This document shows, piece by piece, positions 1 through 6,641 of a stretch of DNA of 13,915 bases. Positions within the stretch are counted from its first letter, which is position 1; each line of letters begins with the position of its first letter. The notes beneath the pieces are model-generated. The model had not been told where the DNA came from and ran no database searches. It was given only the letters and a program-made list of their open reading frames with translations. The stretch comes from Acidaminococcaceae bacterium UBA2453 (GTDB taxonomy: Bacteria > Bacillota > Negativicutes > Acidaminococcales > Acidaminococcaceae), in contig DDQB01000051.1 in NCBI GenBank assembly GCA_002342505.1, forward strand, positions 1 through 13,915, given 5' to 3'. The position numbers and the translations under genes are program-made.

Positions 1-13
1 TGCCTTTCCCTGA

Positions 14-42
14 CGCATCACTAACGTACAAACTTCAATTTA
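14..42 (+). repeat. Intergenic repeat family, copy 1 (upstream of esterase gene)
   Basis: Reads CGCATCACTAACGTAC then AAACTTCAATTTA. Copy 4 at 9767-9806 has the same order, GCATCA then CTAACG, AAACTTCAA and TTTA, with a 10-nt insert (GCCGGGCAGG) after GCATCA. Copy 2 (minus strand, 2126 to 2103) matches the first 21 positions at 18. It lies about 25 nt before the esterase start. It could be a regulator site or an eroded dispersed repeat; the sequence does not decide. Confidence 0.5.
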
Positions 43-66
43 CTCACATCGAAAGGAGCCTATCCA

Positions 67-1179
67 ATGAGTTTACGAAGAAAACTTTTCAGGAGCGCCC
101 TGACCCTGAGCCTTATCCTGTCTTTAAGCGCCGGCCTGGCAGAAGCAAAGCCTATTACCATTGCAGAACAGGGTTCTTTTACCATTGGCGGAACCTATAA
201 AGAAAAACCGGGAACCTTTTCCCAGGAAAATTTCATTGCAGAAGACGGGCAACGTGCCTATGGAGACTTTGCCTATGTAGAGTACCAAAAGCCGGTAAAA
301 GCAAAAAAACTGCCCCTGATTTTCCAGCATGGTGGAGCGCAGTCCAAACGGACCTGGGAATCCGGCCCGGATGGGCGAGAAGGGTTTAACACCATGTTTG
401 TCCGCGCCGGTTACTCCGTATATCTGGTAGATCAGCCCCGCAGCGGTGAATCCAATCTTTCTACAGAAGCCGTAACGCCGGATACTCCCTGGGCCAGTAA
501 CCCGATGTATGGCGATAAGACCCTGTACGTTTTGTCCCGGATCGGCCATTACGATGATGAGGGTAATCCCGTGCCCAACGCTCAATTCCCAAAGGGAGAA
601 GAGAACTATCAGGCATTCCAGCAGAGCTGGACAATCGGCTCCGGGCCTTTGGACAACGATCTCAACGCTGATGTGCTGGCGAAGCTGGTGAACCGGCAAA
701 AAGACGGGGCCATCCTTGTGACTCATTCTATGGGCGGTACAATCGGCTGGCGTACAGCCATCCGTTCGAATAACGTAAAAGGTATTATTGCCTATGAACC
801 GGGCGGAACTCCCTTCCTTTTCCCGGAGACGGAAATGCCGAAGATCACAGAGGCGCGCTTTAAAGCCCTGTCCGCTTCAGCTATGGGCGTACCCATGGAA
901 GATTTTATGAAGCTGACCAAAATACCAATTGTCCTTTACTATGGCGATTACATCAAGATTGGTTCGGAAAATGTTGGAGAGGATAAATGGGGAACGGAAT
1001 TTGCCATGGCAAAGCAATTTGTGGAAACAGTCAATCGTCATGGGGGCGACGCCACGCTGGTACACTTGCCGGAAATAGGCATCAAAGGAAATTCCCATTT
1101 CCTCATGCAGGAAAAAAACAACGCAGAAATTATGAAGCTGGCGCTGGACTGGCTGAAGAAAAAAGGACTGGATAAATAA
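67..1179 (+). CDS. Secreted alpha/beta hydrolase, esterase-713-like
   Basis: A 370-residue exported hydrolase. Residues 1-27 form a signal peptide: basic LRRKLFR, a hydrophobic stretch, and an AEA cleavage site before Lys28. The start RRKLF fits the loose twin-arginine pattern RRx plus two hydrophobics, so Tat export is possible, although Sec is also plausible. The fold shows an oxyanion HGG (88-90), the nucleophile elbow THSMGG with Ser221, YEPGG with Glu244, and a late GNSHF with His344. Ser, then Glu soon after the next strand, then His is the triad layout known for esterase 713 relatives, where Glu replaces the usual Asp. The substrate is unknown; an ester, lactone or similar small molecule is likely. 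AAAGGAG lies 8 nt before ATG 67. The gene is followed on the same strand by SDR, SnoaL-like and flavodoxin genes with no strong terminator between, so a shared transcript is possible. Confidence 0.85.
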   Translation: MSLRRKLFRSALTLSLILSLSAGLAEAKPITIAEQGSFTIGGTYKEKPGTFSQENFIAEDGQRAYGDFAYVEYQKPVKAKKLPLIFQHGGAQSKRTWESGPDGREGFNTMFVRAGYSVYLVDQPRSGESNLSTEAVTPDTPWASNPMYGDKTLYVLSRIGHYDDEGNPVPNAQFPKGEENYQAFQQSWTIGSGPLDNDLNADVLAKLVNRQKDGAILVTHSMGGTIGWRTAIRSNNVKGIIAYEPGGTPFLFPETEMPKITEARFKALSASAMGVPMEDFMKLTKIPIVLYYGDYIKIGSENVGEDKWGTEFAMAKQFVETVNRHGGDATLVHLPEIGIKGNSHFLMQEKNNAEIMKLALDWLKKKGLDK

Positions 1180-1210
1180 TTCTGCTTTTCTAATAAAGGC
1201 TTGTTATTGT

Positions 1211-1229
1211 ATTTAATGAAACATTAAAT
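1211..1229. promoter_or_regulatory. Perfect palindrome, candidate operator, before the SDR gene
   Basis: ATTTAATGAAACATTAAAT has two perfect 8-bp arms (1211-1218 and 1222-1229) around AAA. It ends 2 nt before the AGGAGGGG ribosome site of the SDR gene. The size and symmetry suit a dimeric MarR- or TetR-type repressor, but no such regulator is in the window. It could equally act as a weak AT-rich mRNA hairpin. A regulatory role is inference. Confidence 0.45.
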
Positions 1230-1246
1230 TCAGGAGGGGAAACAAT

Positions 1247-2104
1247 ATGGCAAAAGAAGTAATGCTGGTAACCGGCGCGGGACAGATCAGTATGGCGCTG
1301 GCCCGGCGCGTTGGCTTTGGAAAGAAGATCATTCTGGGAGATAAAAACCCGAAAAACTGCGAGACCATCGCGAAAATCATGAATGACGCCGGATATGACG
1401 TAGAACCGTTTGTAATGGATATTTCGTCCCGTGAGTCCATTCTTGCAATGATTAAAAAAGGACAGGAGTACGGCGAAATCAAATACCTAATTAACGGCGC
1501 CGGCGTGTCGCCTTCCCAGGCTCCCATTGAAGCCATTTTAAAGGTTGACCTGTACGGCACGGCGGTTTTGCTGGAAGAAGTAGGGAAAGTCATCGCCAAA
1601 GGCGGTGCCGGCGTAACCATTTCCAGCCAGTCCGGCTGGCGTATGCCTCAGCTTACGCCGGAACAGGACCGGCAGCTGGCTACGACGCCTGCCGAAGAAT
1701 TGCTCAAGCTGGAAATTTTGCAGCCGGAAAATATCCGGGATACGCTGCATGCCTACCAGCTGGCAAAACGCTGCAACGAAAAGCGCGTTATGTACGAATG
1801 CATCCGCTGGGGCGAACGGGGAGCGCGACTTAACGACATCGCGCCGGGAATCATTGTAACGCCGTTGGCTGTAGATGAATTTAACGGTCCGCGGGGGGAT
1901 TTCTACAAGAATATGTTTGCCAAATGCCCGGCGGGAAGACCGGGTACGGCAGATGAAATGGCAAACATCGCGGAACTGTTACTGAGCGATGCCGGCGCTT
2001 TCATCACCGGTTCCACTTTCCTTGCGGACGGCGGCGCTACAGCTTCGTATTACTACGGGCCGTTGCAGCCAGGACTGGAAACCGGCATGGCGGAAAATAA
2101 ATAA
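1247..2104 (+). CDS. Short-chain dehydrogenase/reductase (SDR), atypical
   Basis: A 285-residue cytosolic Rossmann oxidoreductase. The nucleotide site is VTGAGQIS (8-15), where the last Gly of a GxGxxG loop is Ser; this is unlike the classical SDR TGxxxGxG. Asp32 at the end of the second strand suggests NAD(H) over NADP(H). NGAG is at 83-86, the catalytic Ser is at 127 or 129, and Tyr170 with Lys174 forms YxxxK. The 41-43 residue gap between Ser and Tyr is longer than usual and resembles the insertion in 3-alpha-hydroxysteroid dehydrogenase/carbonyl reductase type SDRs. PG at 200-201 and a C-terminal GSTFLADGG complete the family pattern. The substrate is unknown; an alcohol/ketone conversion is expected. 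AGGAGGGG (1232-1239) fixes the start. Neighbours are the esterase upstream and the SnoaL-like gene downstream. Confidence 0.88.
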   Translation: MAKEVMLVTGAGQISMALARRVGFGKKIILGDKNPKNCETIAKIMNDAGYDVEPFVMDISSRESILAMIKKGQEYGEIKYLINGAGVSPSQAPIEAILKVDLYGTAVLLEEVGKVIAKGGAGVTISSQSGWRMPQLTPEQDRQLATTPAEELLKLEILQPENIRDTLHAYQLAKRCNEKRVMYECIRWGERGARLNDIAPGIIVTPLAVDEFNGPRGDFYKNMFAKCPAGRPGTADEMANIAELLLSDAGAFITGSTFLADGGATASYYYGPLQPGLETGMAENK

Positions 2105-2126
2105 TAGTTTGTGCATAAGTGATGCG
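2103..2126 (-). repeat. Intergenic repeat family, copy 2
   Basis: On the minus strand it reads CGCATCACTTATGCAC then AAACTATT. It matches copy 1 (14-42) at 18 of the first 21 positions. It overlaps the SDR stop codon and lies in tandem with copy 3, in the same orientation, within the short SDR to SnoaL gap. Confidence 0.45.
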
Positions 2127-2148
2127 GCAGGAAAAGCATTGCAAAACG

Positions 2149-2180
2149 TTTACAGTTTGTATGTCAGCCTGCCCGGCTGA
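2149..2180 (-). repeat. Intergenic repeat family, copy 3
   Basis: On the minus strand it starts TCAGCCGGGCAGGCT, identical over 15 bases to copy 4 (9771-9785). It continues with GACATACAAACTGTAAA, which is closely similar. The AGCC/GGCT core can form a small hairpin. A shorter relative, AGCCAGGCTGACG on the minus strand, lies at 2657-2669 after the SnoaL gene and is followed, after two bases, by CTGTAAA as here. Confidence 0.5.
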
Positions 2181-2200
2181 AGAAAAAAGGAGAAATTAAA

Positions 2201-2635
2201 ATGAGTATTGAAATGTTGGAAGCAAAAGAAGCAATTCGTGAAGTCATCGATCAGTTTTCCAATCTGGAATGCGACGTGGAAGCGCAGGCGAAATTTTTTA
2301 CGGAAGATACGCACATCATGGTTCATATGAATGGCACGCTGGCCATGGACATTCACGGCGTTGGCGAAATGGTAAAACAATTCAGCGCGTTTACCAGCAG
2401 TGTCAGGGCTTCACACCACATGAACGGCCAGCAGGTCATTACGGTACATGGCGATACAGCGCAGGATGTCCACTATTGCCGCGCCGCATTGCTTGTAGAA
2501 CAGGATGGGCAGGAAATGATTTCCGATAATTATATCCGCTATGTCGACCAGCTGGTTTGCCAGAATGGGGCCTGGCGCATTGCGGAACGGGATCAGTATT
2601 TTGTTATGACGGAAAGCAGACCGGTAAAGAAATAA
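2201..2635 (+). CDS. SnoaL-like / NTF2-like family protein
   Basis: A 144-residue protein with the SnoaL-like (NTF2 fold) pattern. An N-terminal helix (AKEAIREVIDQFSNLECD) is followed by the FFTEDTHI strand (32-39). The middle segment has paired His72-His73, and the end NGAWRIAERDQYFV (122-135) is the usual last strand of this fold. Members are cone-shaped enzymes or binding proteins that act on small polar molecules: polyketide cyclases, dehydratases, isomerases. No signal peptide is seen, so it is cytosolic. AAGGAG sits before ATG 2201. It is flanked by the SDR and the flavodoxin lipoprotein on the same strand, so it may act on the same metabolite as the SDR. The exact reaction cannot be told from sequence. 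Confidence 0.78.
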   Translation: MSIEMLEAKEAIREVIDQFSNLECDVEAQAKFFTEDTHIMVHMNGTLAMDIHGVGEMVKQFSAFTSSVRASHHMNGQQVITVHGDTAQDVHYCRAALLVEQDGQEMISDNYIRYVDQLVCQNGAWRIAERDQYFVMTESRPVKK

Positions 2636-2772
2636 AAACGGAAAAAATTTACAGGACGTCAGCCTGGCTTACCAACTTCTGCTTTAGATATCAAACCGGA
2701 TGAAGAGGAAAGTAAAGGCTCCCTGTGTTCCTGGCATAAAAACGGGAGCGTACAGAGAAAGGAATGAAACGC

Positions 2773-3456
2773 ATGAAAAAGATTTTATTGATGCTTACAG
2801 CTGTTTTTATGATGACAACCATGGCTGCAGGCTGTGGCGGCGCTGAAAAGAAAGCGGAAAAGTCTGACGCAAAACCGGGGGTGAAAACAGAAACGGCGAC
2901 GAAGAAAGCAGAAGCTGCCTCTTCTCCGGGCGGCAAAAAGATTTTGGTAGCTTACTTCTCCCGTACCGGGGAAGAGTATAACGTAGGCGTAATTACCAAA
3001 GGCAACACGGCAGTTGTTGCGGATGCCATTGCAGACCTGACAGGCGCTGATAAGTTCGAAATAAAAACGTTGAAACCATATCCTCAGAATTATCGGGAAA
3101 CAACGGATATTGCAAAGAAAGAGCTGCAGGACAACGCCCGTCCCGAAATCGTGGGCAAGCCGGAAAACCTGAAGAACTACGATACAGTATTCCTGGGTTA
3201 TCCTATCTGGTGGAGCGACCTGCCCATGGCAGTATATACTTTTTTGGAGAGCAACGACTTTCACGGTAAGACTATCATTCCTTTCTGTACTAGCGCAGGA
3301 AGTTATATGACCGGCAAAGAAAGCCGCATCGCTGACCATGCCAAAGGAGCGACAGTTCTGGACAAAGGGCTGGGATTGCCGGGCCGCATGTCCCAGGAGG
3401 ATCCGAAAGCAGTAAATAACGAAGTAGAAAAATGGTTGAAGGACATTGGTTACTGA
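2773..3456 (+). CDS. Flavodoxin-domain lipoprotein
   Basis: A 227-residue membrane-anchored flavodoxin. The N-terminus is a lipoprotein signal: MKK, a hydrophobic run, then AAGC with Cys21 as the lipidation site. A charged linker rich in Lys, Ala and Glu (24-54) leads into a flavodoxin fold. KKILVAYFSRTG (55-66) contains the FMN-phosphate loop, FLGYPIWWSDLP (140-151) is the isoalloxazine loop, and FCTSAGS (171-177) is the last ligand loop. This is the flavodoxin_4-like class common in anaerobes. It probably carries electrons at the outer face of the cytoplasmic membrane. The chosen ATG 2773 has AAAGGA 9 nt upstream. An in-frame ATG at 2764 directly abuts that site and is unlikely to be used. 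A GCTCCC/GGGAGC hairpin (2718-2749) lies in the leader. The redox partner is unknown. Confidence 0.88.
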   Translation: MKKILLMLTAVFMMTTMAAGCGGAEKKAEKSDAKPGVKTETATKKAEAASSPGGKKILVAYFSRTGEEYNVGVITKGNTAVVADAIADLTGADKFEIKTLKPYPQNYRETTDIAKKELQDNARPEIVGKPENLKNYDTVFLGYPIWWSDLPMAVYTFLESNDFHGKTIIPFCTSAGSYMTGKESRIADHAKGATVLDKGLGLPGRMSQEDPKAVNNEVEKWLKDIGY

Positions 3457-3542
3457 AAGATAAGCTACGCTTTTCAGCGCAATGCTTTATAAGCATAGTT
3501 TTGAAAAATGTTTAGGCATTAGACGGGACAGTTTCAAAATAT

Positions 3543-3548
3543 TATAAT
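3543..3548 (+). promoter_or_regulatory. Possible -10 box for the DUF362 gene
   Basis: A perfect TATAAT lies in the 216-nt gap (3457-3672) before the DUF362 gene, but no convincing -35 box is at the right distance. The gap also holds a small perfect hairpin, ATGCTT/AAGCAT at 3482-3496. Nothing else is recognised there. If real, the DUF362 gene has its own start of transcription about 120 nt upstream. Confidence 0.3.
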
Positions 3549-3672
3549 TAGCATAGGTAAGTATTTAACATTTAAACAGCAACATTTGTAATGACGTGAA
3601 GTTTTATTTCTAAAACGCCAGGAAGTCGGGTTCAGGATGCAAGAGCATCCGGTGAAAGAAAGGAGAGTTTCC

Positions 3673-4614
3673 ATGACAGAATTTAAACAGGCTCCCGTTG
3701 TAGGAAGCAAACGGGTGGACGCAGGAGCGCCCGGCACGAAAGCTAAGGTGTATTTTACCCGCACGATCGATGCGGAACACCTGATTAAACTGTATAACTT
3801 AGTGAATGAAAATATTTACGGAAAAGTAGCGATCAAGGTACACACCGGAGAAAAACACGGCCCCAATATTTTGCCGCGCGACATGGTGCAGGCATTCCAG
3901 TCAACAGTTCCCGACAGCGCCATCGTGGAGACGAATACGCTGTATGCGGGGGACCGCTATACTACGGAAGGCCATCGCGATACGCTGAAAGTAAACGGAT
4001 GGACTTTCTGCCCGGTAGATATTCTGGACGAAGAGGGCGATGTGGCATTGCCGGTCCGCAACGGGCTGAAGCTGAAGGAAGTACACATGGGCGGACATAT
4101 TACCAATTACGATTCCATGATCGTGCTGACCCATTTCAAAGGGCACGCCATGGGAGGCTTCGGCGGTTCTATGAAGAACATCGCCATCGGCTGCGCATCC
4201 GGCCAGGTTGGCAAACGGGAAGTGCATCTGGTAGTGGACGATATGCCGGCGAATTTTGAAGAGTGGCCCATGAAAGAACAGTTTATGGAATCCATGGCGG
4301 ATTCCGCCAAAGCGACCTGCGATTATTTTGGCAAGCACATTGTGTTCCTGAACGTGATGCGCCGCATGTCCGTGGACTGCGACTGCGCAGGGGTGGCTGC
4401 AGAAGAACCTACCATTGCGGATATCGGTATCTGCGCTTCAACGGATATCCTTGCCATCGATCAGGCCTGCTGCGATATGGTATTCACCAAACCGGAAGGG
4501 GACCAGAAGGATCTGGTGGAACGGATCACCAGCCGTCACGGCCTGCATCAGCTCACTGCCATGCGGGAACAGAAGATGGGTAATCCGCAATATGAATTGA
4601 TTGAAGTGGAATAA
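3673..4614 (+). CDS. DUF362 domain-containing protein
   Basis: A 313-residue protein of the DUF362 family. The typical core is visible: VAIKVHTGEKHGPN (52-65), ETNTLYAGDRY (86-96), a conserved THFKGHAMGGFGGSMKNI (153-170), and IGCASGQVGK (172-181). Many DUF362 proteins carry a fused 4Fe-4S ferredoxin domain; none is present here. Instead there are scattered cysteines (174, 236, 238, 254, 266, 267), with CDC and CC pairs that could bind metal or a cluster. The biochemical role of the family is not settled; links to iron-sulfur or redox metabolism are usual. ATG 3673 has AGGAG 7 nt upstream; an in-frame ATG at 3637 lacks such a site. It is the last gene of the forward cluster and ends before the hairpin at 4684-4721. 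Confidence 0.85.
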   Translation: MTEFKQAPVVGSKRVDAGAPGTKAKVYFTRTIDAEHLIKLYNLVNENIYGKVAIKVHTGEKHGPNILPRDMVQAFQSTVPDSAIVETNTLYAGDRYTTEGHRDTLKVNGWTFCPVDILDEEGDVALPVRNGLKLKEVHMGGHITNYDSMIVLTHFKGHAMGGFGGSMKNIAIGCASGQVGKREVHLVVDDMPANFEEWPMKEQFMESMADSAKATCDYFGKHIVFLNVMRRMSVDCDCAGVAAEEPTIADIGICASTDILAIDQACCDMVFTKPEGDQKDLVERITSRHGLHQLTAMREQKMGNPQYELIEVE

Positions 4615-4683
4615 GTGTTAAAGAGCATTGCACCCTGGCGGAACGGGATGCAAAATACATTTTAACAAACTGCGCTTATATAA

Positions 4684-4721
4684 AAATCGCTTCTGTCCTT
4701 AGAAAAGGGCAGAAGCGATTT
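4684..4721. terminator. Bidirectional rho-independent terminator
   Basis: AAATCGCTTCTG (4684-4695) pairs perfectly with CAGAAGCGATTT (4710-4721). The loop can extend the stem by TCC/GGG and TT/AA pairs. T-rich sequence follows on the plus strand, and the A run at 4682-4686 gives a U tract on the minus strand. It lies between the convergent DUF362 and panB genes and can serve both. Confidence 0.85.
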
Positions 4722-4736
4722 GTCTTTGTGTTCAAT

Positions 4737-4777
4737 GGACCGCTGATTTAATCATTATACTCATTTCATCAGAGATT
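4737..4777. repeat. Degenerate mini inverted-repeat element
   Basis: The left edge GGACCGCTGATTTAAT matches the terminal repeat GGAACCGCTGATTAA of the element at 9147-9303, allowing one gap and one insertion. The right edge, read on the minus strand, is AATCTCTGATGAAATGAG. This follows the left end of the same element (GGAACCGCTGATTAAATGAG) and the arm of the palindrome at 11358-11393 (GGAATCTCTGATTAATTC). It therefore looks like two eroded termini with only about 16 bp between them. It sits 8 bp beyond the panB stop codon. Confidence 0.5.
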
Positions 4778-4785
4778 TTTTGTTT

Positions 4786-5637
4786 TTAAAATTCTTTGTC
4801 CAGTTTCGCCAGGAATTCATCGGAGCAGTCGCTCTTGACAAAGGACTGTTCCAGCGCAGGGAAGGTTCCATCTTTTACGGCAGCATCATAATCCTGGAAT
4901 GCCTGTTTGATTGCCGGGCCTACTTCGCCGAAACGTTTTACAAATTTCGGAACAAAATCCATATTCATTCCCAAAAGATCCTGGCAGACCAGTACCTGTC
5001 CGTCGCAGCCCGCGCCGGCACCGATACCAATCGTGATCATATCTACCTTGCTTGTGATCAGTTTTGCCAGTTTAGGAGGCACGCATTCCAGCGTTACCAT
5101 AAATGCGCCGGCTTCCTGTACGGCCAATGCGTCTTCCAGCACCCGGCGGGCATTGGCTTCGCCTTTCCCCTGGACTTTGAAACCGCCGAATACGTTCACA
5201 GACTGGGGTGTCATGCCGATATGGGCGTTAACCGGAATACCTGCGTCAACGATCATTTTAATCTGTTCGGCAACAGCAGCGCCGCCTTCCAGCTTCACCG
5301 CATTGGCGTTAGTTTCCTTGATGAGCCGGCCGGCATTTTCGACCGCCTGGGCTGCCGATACCTGATAACTCATAAAAGGCATGTCCATTACGACAAAGGC
5401 GTTCTGGCAACCGCGGACGACGCCGCGCCCGTAGATGATCATTTCTTCCATGGTAACCGGCAGCGTTGTGTCATATCCCTGCATGGTCATGCCCAGGCTG
5501 TCTCCAACCAGTATGGTGTTGATGCCCGCTGCATCCACCAGGCGCGACATGCTGTAATCGTAGCAGGTGACCATGGATATTTTTTCACCGCGCTGTTTCA
5601 TTTCCAGTAAAGTTCCTACAGTGTTTTTACGGTTCAT
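4786..5637 (-). CDS. panB: 3-methyl-2-oxobutanoate hydroxymethyltransferase (ketopantoate hydroxymethyltransferase)
   Basis: A 283-residue PanB of full family length. It transfers a hydroxymethyl group from 5,10-methylenetetrahydrofolate to 2-oxoisovalerate, giving ketopantoate, the first step to pantothenate and CoA. Metal and substrate residues are in place: Asp46 in VGDSLGM, Asp85 in VMDMPF, Glu117 in KLEGG, and catalytic Glu184 in TLECVP. HIGMTPQ (139-145) and the GIGAGAGCDGQVLV stretch (204-217) are family signatures. The start codon lies inside the end of the upstream DUF2520 gene (11-bp overlap), and AAAGGAG is embedded in that gene, so the two are translationally linked. PanC and PanD are not in the window. 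Transcription ends at the shared hairpin 4684-4721. Confidence 0.97.
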   Translation of the reverse strand: MNRKNTVGTLLEMKQRGEKISMVTCYDYSMSRLVDAAGINTILVGDSLGMTMQGYDTTLPVTMEEMIIYGRGVVRGCQNAFVVMDMPFMSYQVSAAQAVENAGRLIKETNANAVKLEGGAAVAEQIKMIVDAGIPVNAHIGMTPQSVNVFGGFKVQGKGEANARRVLEDALAVQEAGAFMVTLECVPPKLAKLITSKVDMITIGIGAGAGCDGQVLVCQDLLGMNMDFVPKFVKRFGEVGPAIKQAFQDYDAAVKDGTFPALEQSFVKSDCSDEFLAKLDKEF

Positions 5638-6496
5638 TCTTGTTTTCTCCTTTTCTCAGTACATCTTTCAGGGATCGGTAGTCTCGTTCCGGGTGCTTTA
5701 AAGAAGCCAGTTCTACCAGCTTCCGGGAAACCGCGCTGTACAGATCCCGCTCTTCCTGACTGGGAAAGCAGGCGAGATGCTTTTCCACGGTCCGGACATC
5801 ACACCGTTCCACCGGACCCGTCAGCGCGCTGACGGGATCGGATTCAATAATGTGTTCCAGATTGCTCCGCAGCAATGGGGTGATGGCCCGTAACGCCGTC
5901 TCACGGGAAAAACCGCAGGTCTCCAGCAGGTCCAGGCTTTCCTGCACCAGACCGCAGACCAGATTGCTGGAAATGGCGCAGGCCGCGTGATAACGCACTT
6001 TGGATTCGCCGGAAATAATCTGTGCGGAAGCGCCCAGCGATTCCAGCAGTTCCTGCCACATGGACAGATGCGGACCATTGCCTTCCAGGCAAAAAAAAGC
6101 ACCCGGCAATTCCCTGTACGAGGTCAGCCTGTTGCTGACCGGGAAAAGCGGATGGATAGAATAACCGTATGCGCCGGTTTGCGAAATACCTGGAAAGGCT
6201 TCCGCAACCGTCATTGAACCACTGCAGTGACAAATCATTTTTCCGGGGATCAGGGATTTCTCCAGAGATAAATATACAGAAGAAATCGAACCGTCTGGAA
6301 CAGTCAAAAAGATCGCGTCGCTCTCCTTAACTAAATCGTCCGGGGAATCATACGCTTTTGCTCCGGTAAACGAAGCCGCTTCACGGGCCGATTCTGGCCG
6401 CCTGCTATAATAGCCGGTCAACCGAATGCCGCCCTGGGTAAAGAACTTGCCCAAAGAGAAACCAACTTTTCCTGCTCCAATAAAACCAATTTTCAT
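5627..6496 (-). CDS. panG: Rossmann-like DUF2520 protein, probable PanG-type ketopantoate reductase
   Basis: A 289-residue NAD(P)-dependent reductase. The N-terminal Rossmann domain has GFIGAGKVG (4-12), and Ser31-Arg32-Arg33 after the second strand favours NADPH. HCSGS (90-94) and HPLFP (115-119) lead into the DUF2520 domain with YHAAC (169-173), SSNLV (176-180) and GPVERCD (227-233). DUF2520 proteins next to panB include the alternative ketopantoate reductase PanG described in Francisella and some Firmicutes. It is unrelated in detail to classical PanE and would convert ketopantoate to pantoate. The assignment rests on the family and the overlap with panB. ATG 6496 has AGGTGA 4 nt upstream. 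The frame is open upstream to 6670, but that extension begins at the -35 box and has no ribosome site. Confidence 0.75.
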   Translation of the reverse strand: MKIGFIGAGKVGFSLGKFFTQGGIRLTGYYSRRPESAREAASFTGAKAYDSPDDLVKESDAIFLTVPDGSISSVYLSLEKSLIPGKMICHCSGSMTVAEAFPGISQTGAYGYSIHPLFPVSNRLTSYRELPGAFFCLEGNGPHLSMWQELLESLGASAQIISGESKVRYHAACAISSNLVCGLVQESLDLLETCGFSRETALRAITPLLRSNLEHIIESDPVSALTGPVERCDVRTVEKHLACFPSQEERDLYSAVSRKLVELASLKHPERDYRSLKDVLRKGENKNEP

Positions 6497-6500
6497 CGTA

Positions 6501-6523
6501 TCACCTGCTTTGCCTGAAGGTGA
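6501..6523 (-). promoter_or_regulatory. Hairpin sequestering the panG Shine-Dalgarno
   Basis: In the leader RNA (minus strand), UCACCU (6523 to 6518) pairs perfectly with AGGUGA (6506 to 6501) across an 11-nt loop; a G-U pair can extend the stem. AGGUGA is the ribosome binding site of panG, 4 nt before its AUG, so the stem would block initiation unless opened. A second hairpin, TCCGT/ACGGA with loop CAGGA, lies just upstream (plus strand about 6535-6550). Confidence 0.5.
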
Positions 6524-6641
6524 CGCGGTGCTTTTCCGTTCCTGACGGAGATACCGGAAAGGTGTCGGTACAGTTTCCAATTTACAGGAATACCATCCGC
6601 TTGCAGACAGCAAAAAATTCATCGTGCTGACTACCAGTACT

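Noticed and set aside
4619..4680. The gap after the DUF362 gene can be read as TLAERDAKYILTN, similar to the IAERDQYFVMTE end of the SnoaL protein, with 12 identical bases (GCGGAACGGGAT).
   Set aside because: The match is short and no upstream part of a second SnoaL gene is visible. Chance or a tiny fossil cannot be separated.
4780..5610. A 276-codon open frame on the plus strand opposite panB.
   Set aside because: It is an antisense shadow of a highly conserved gene, has no ribosome site and no recognisable domain.
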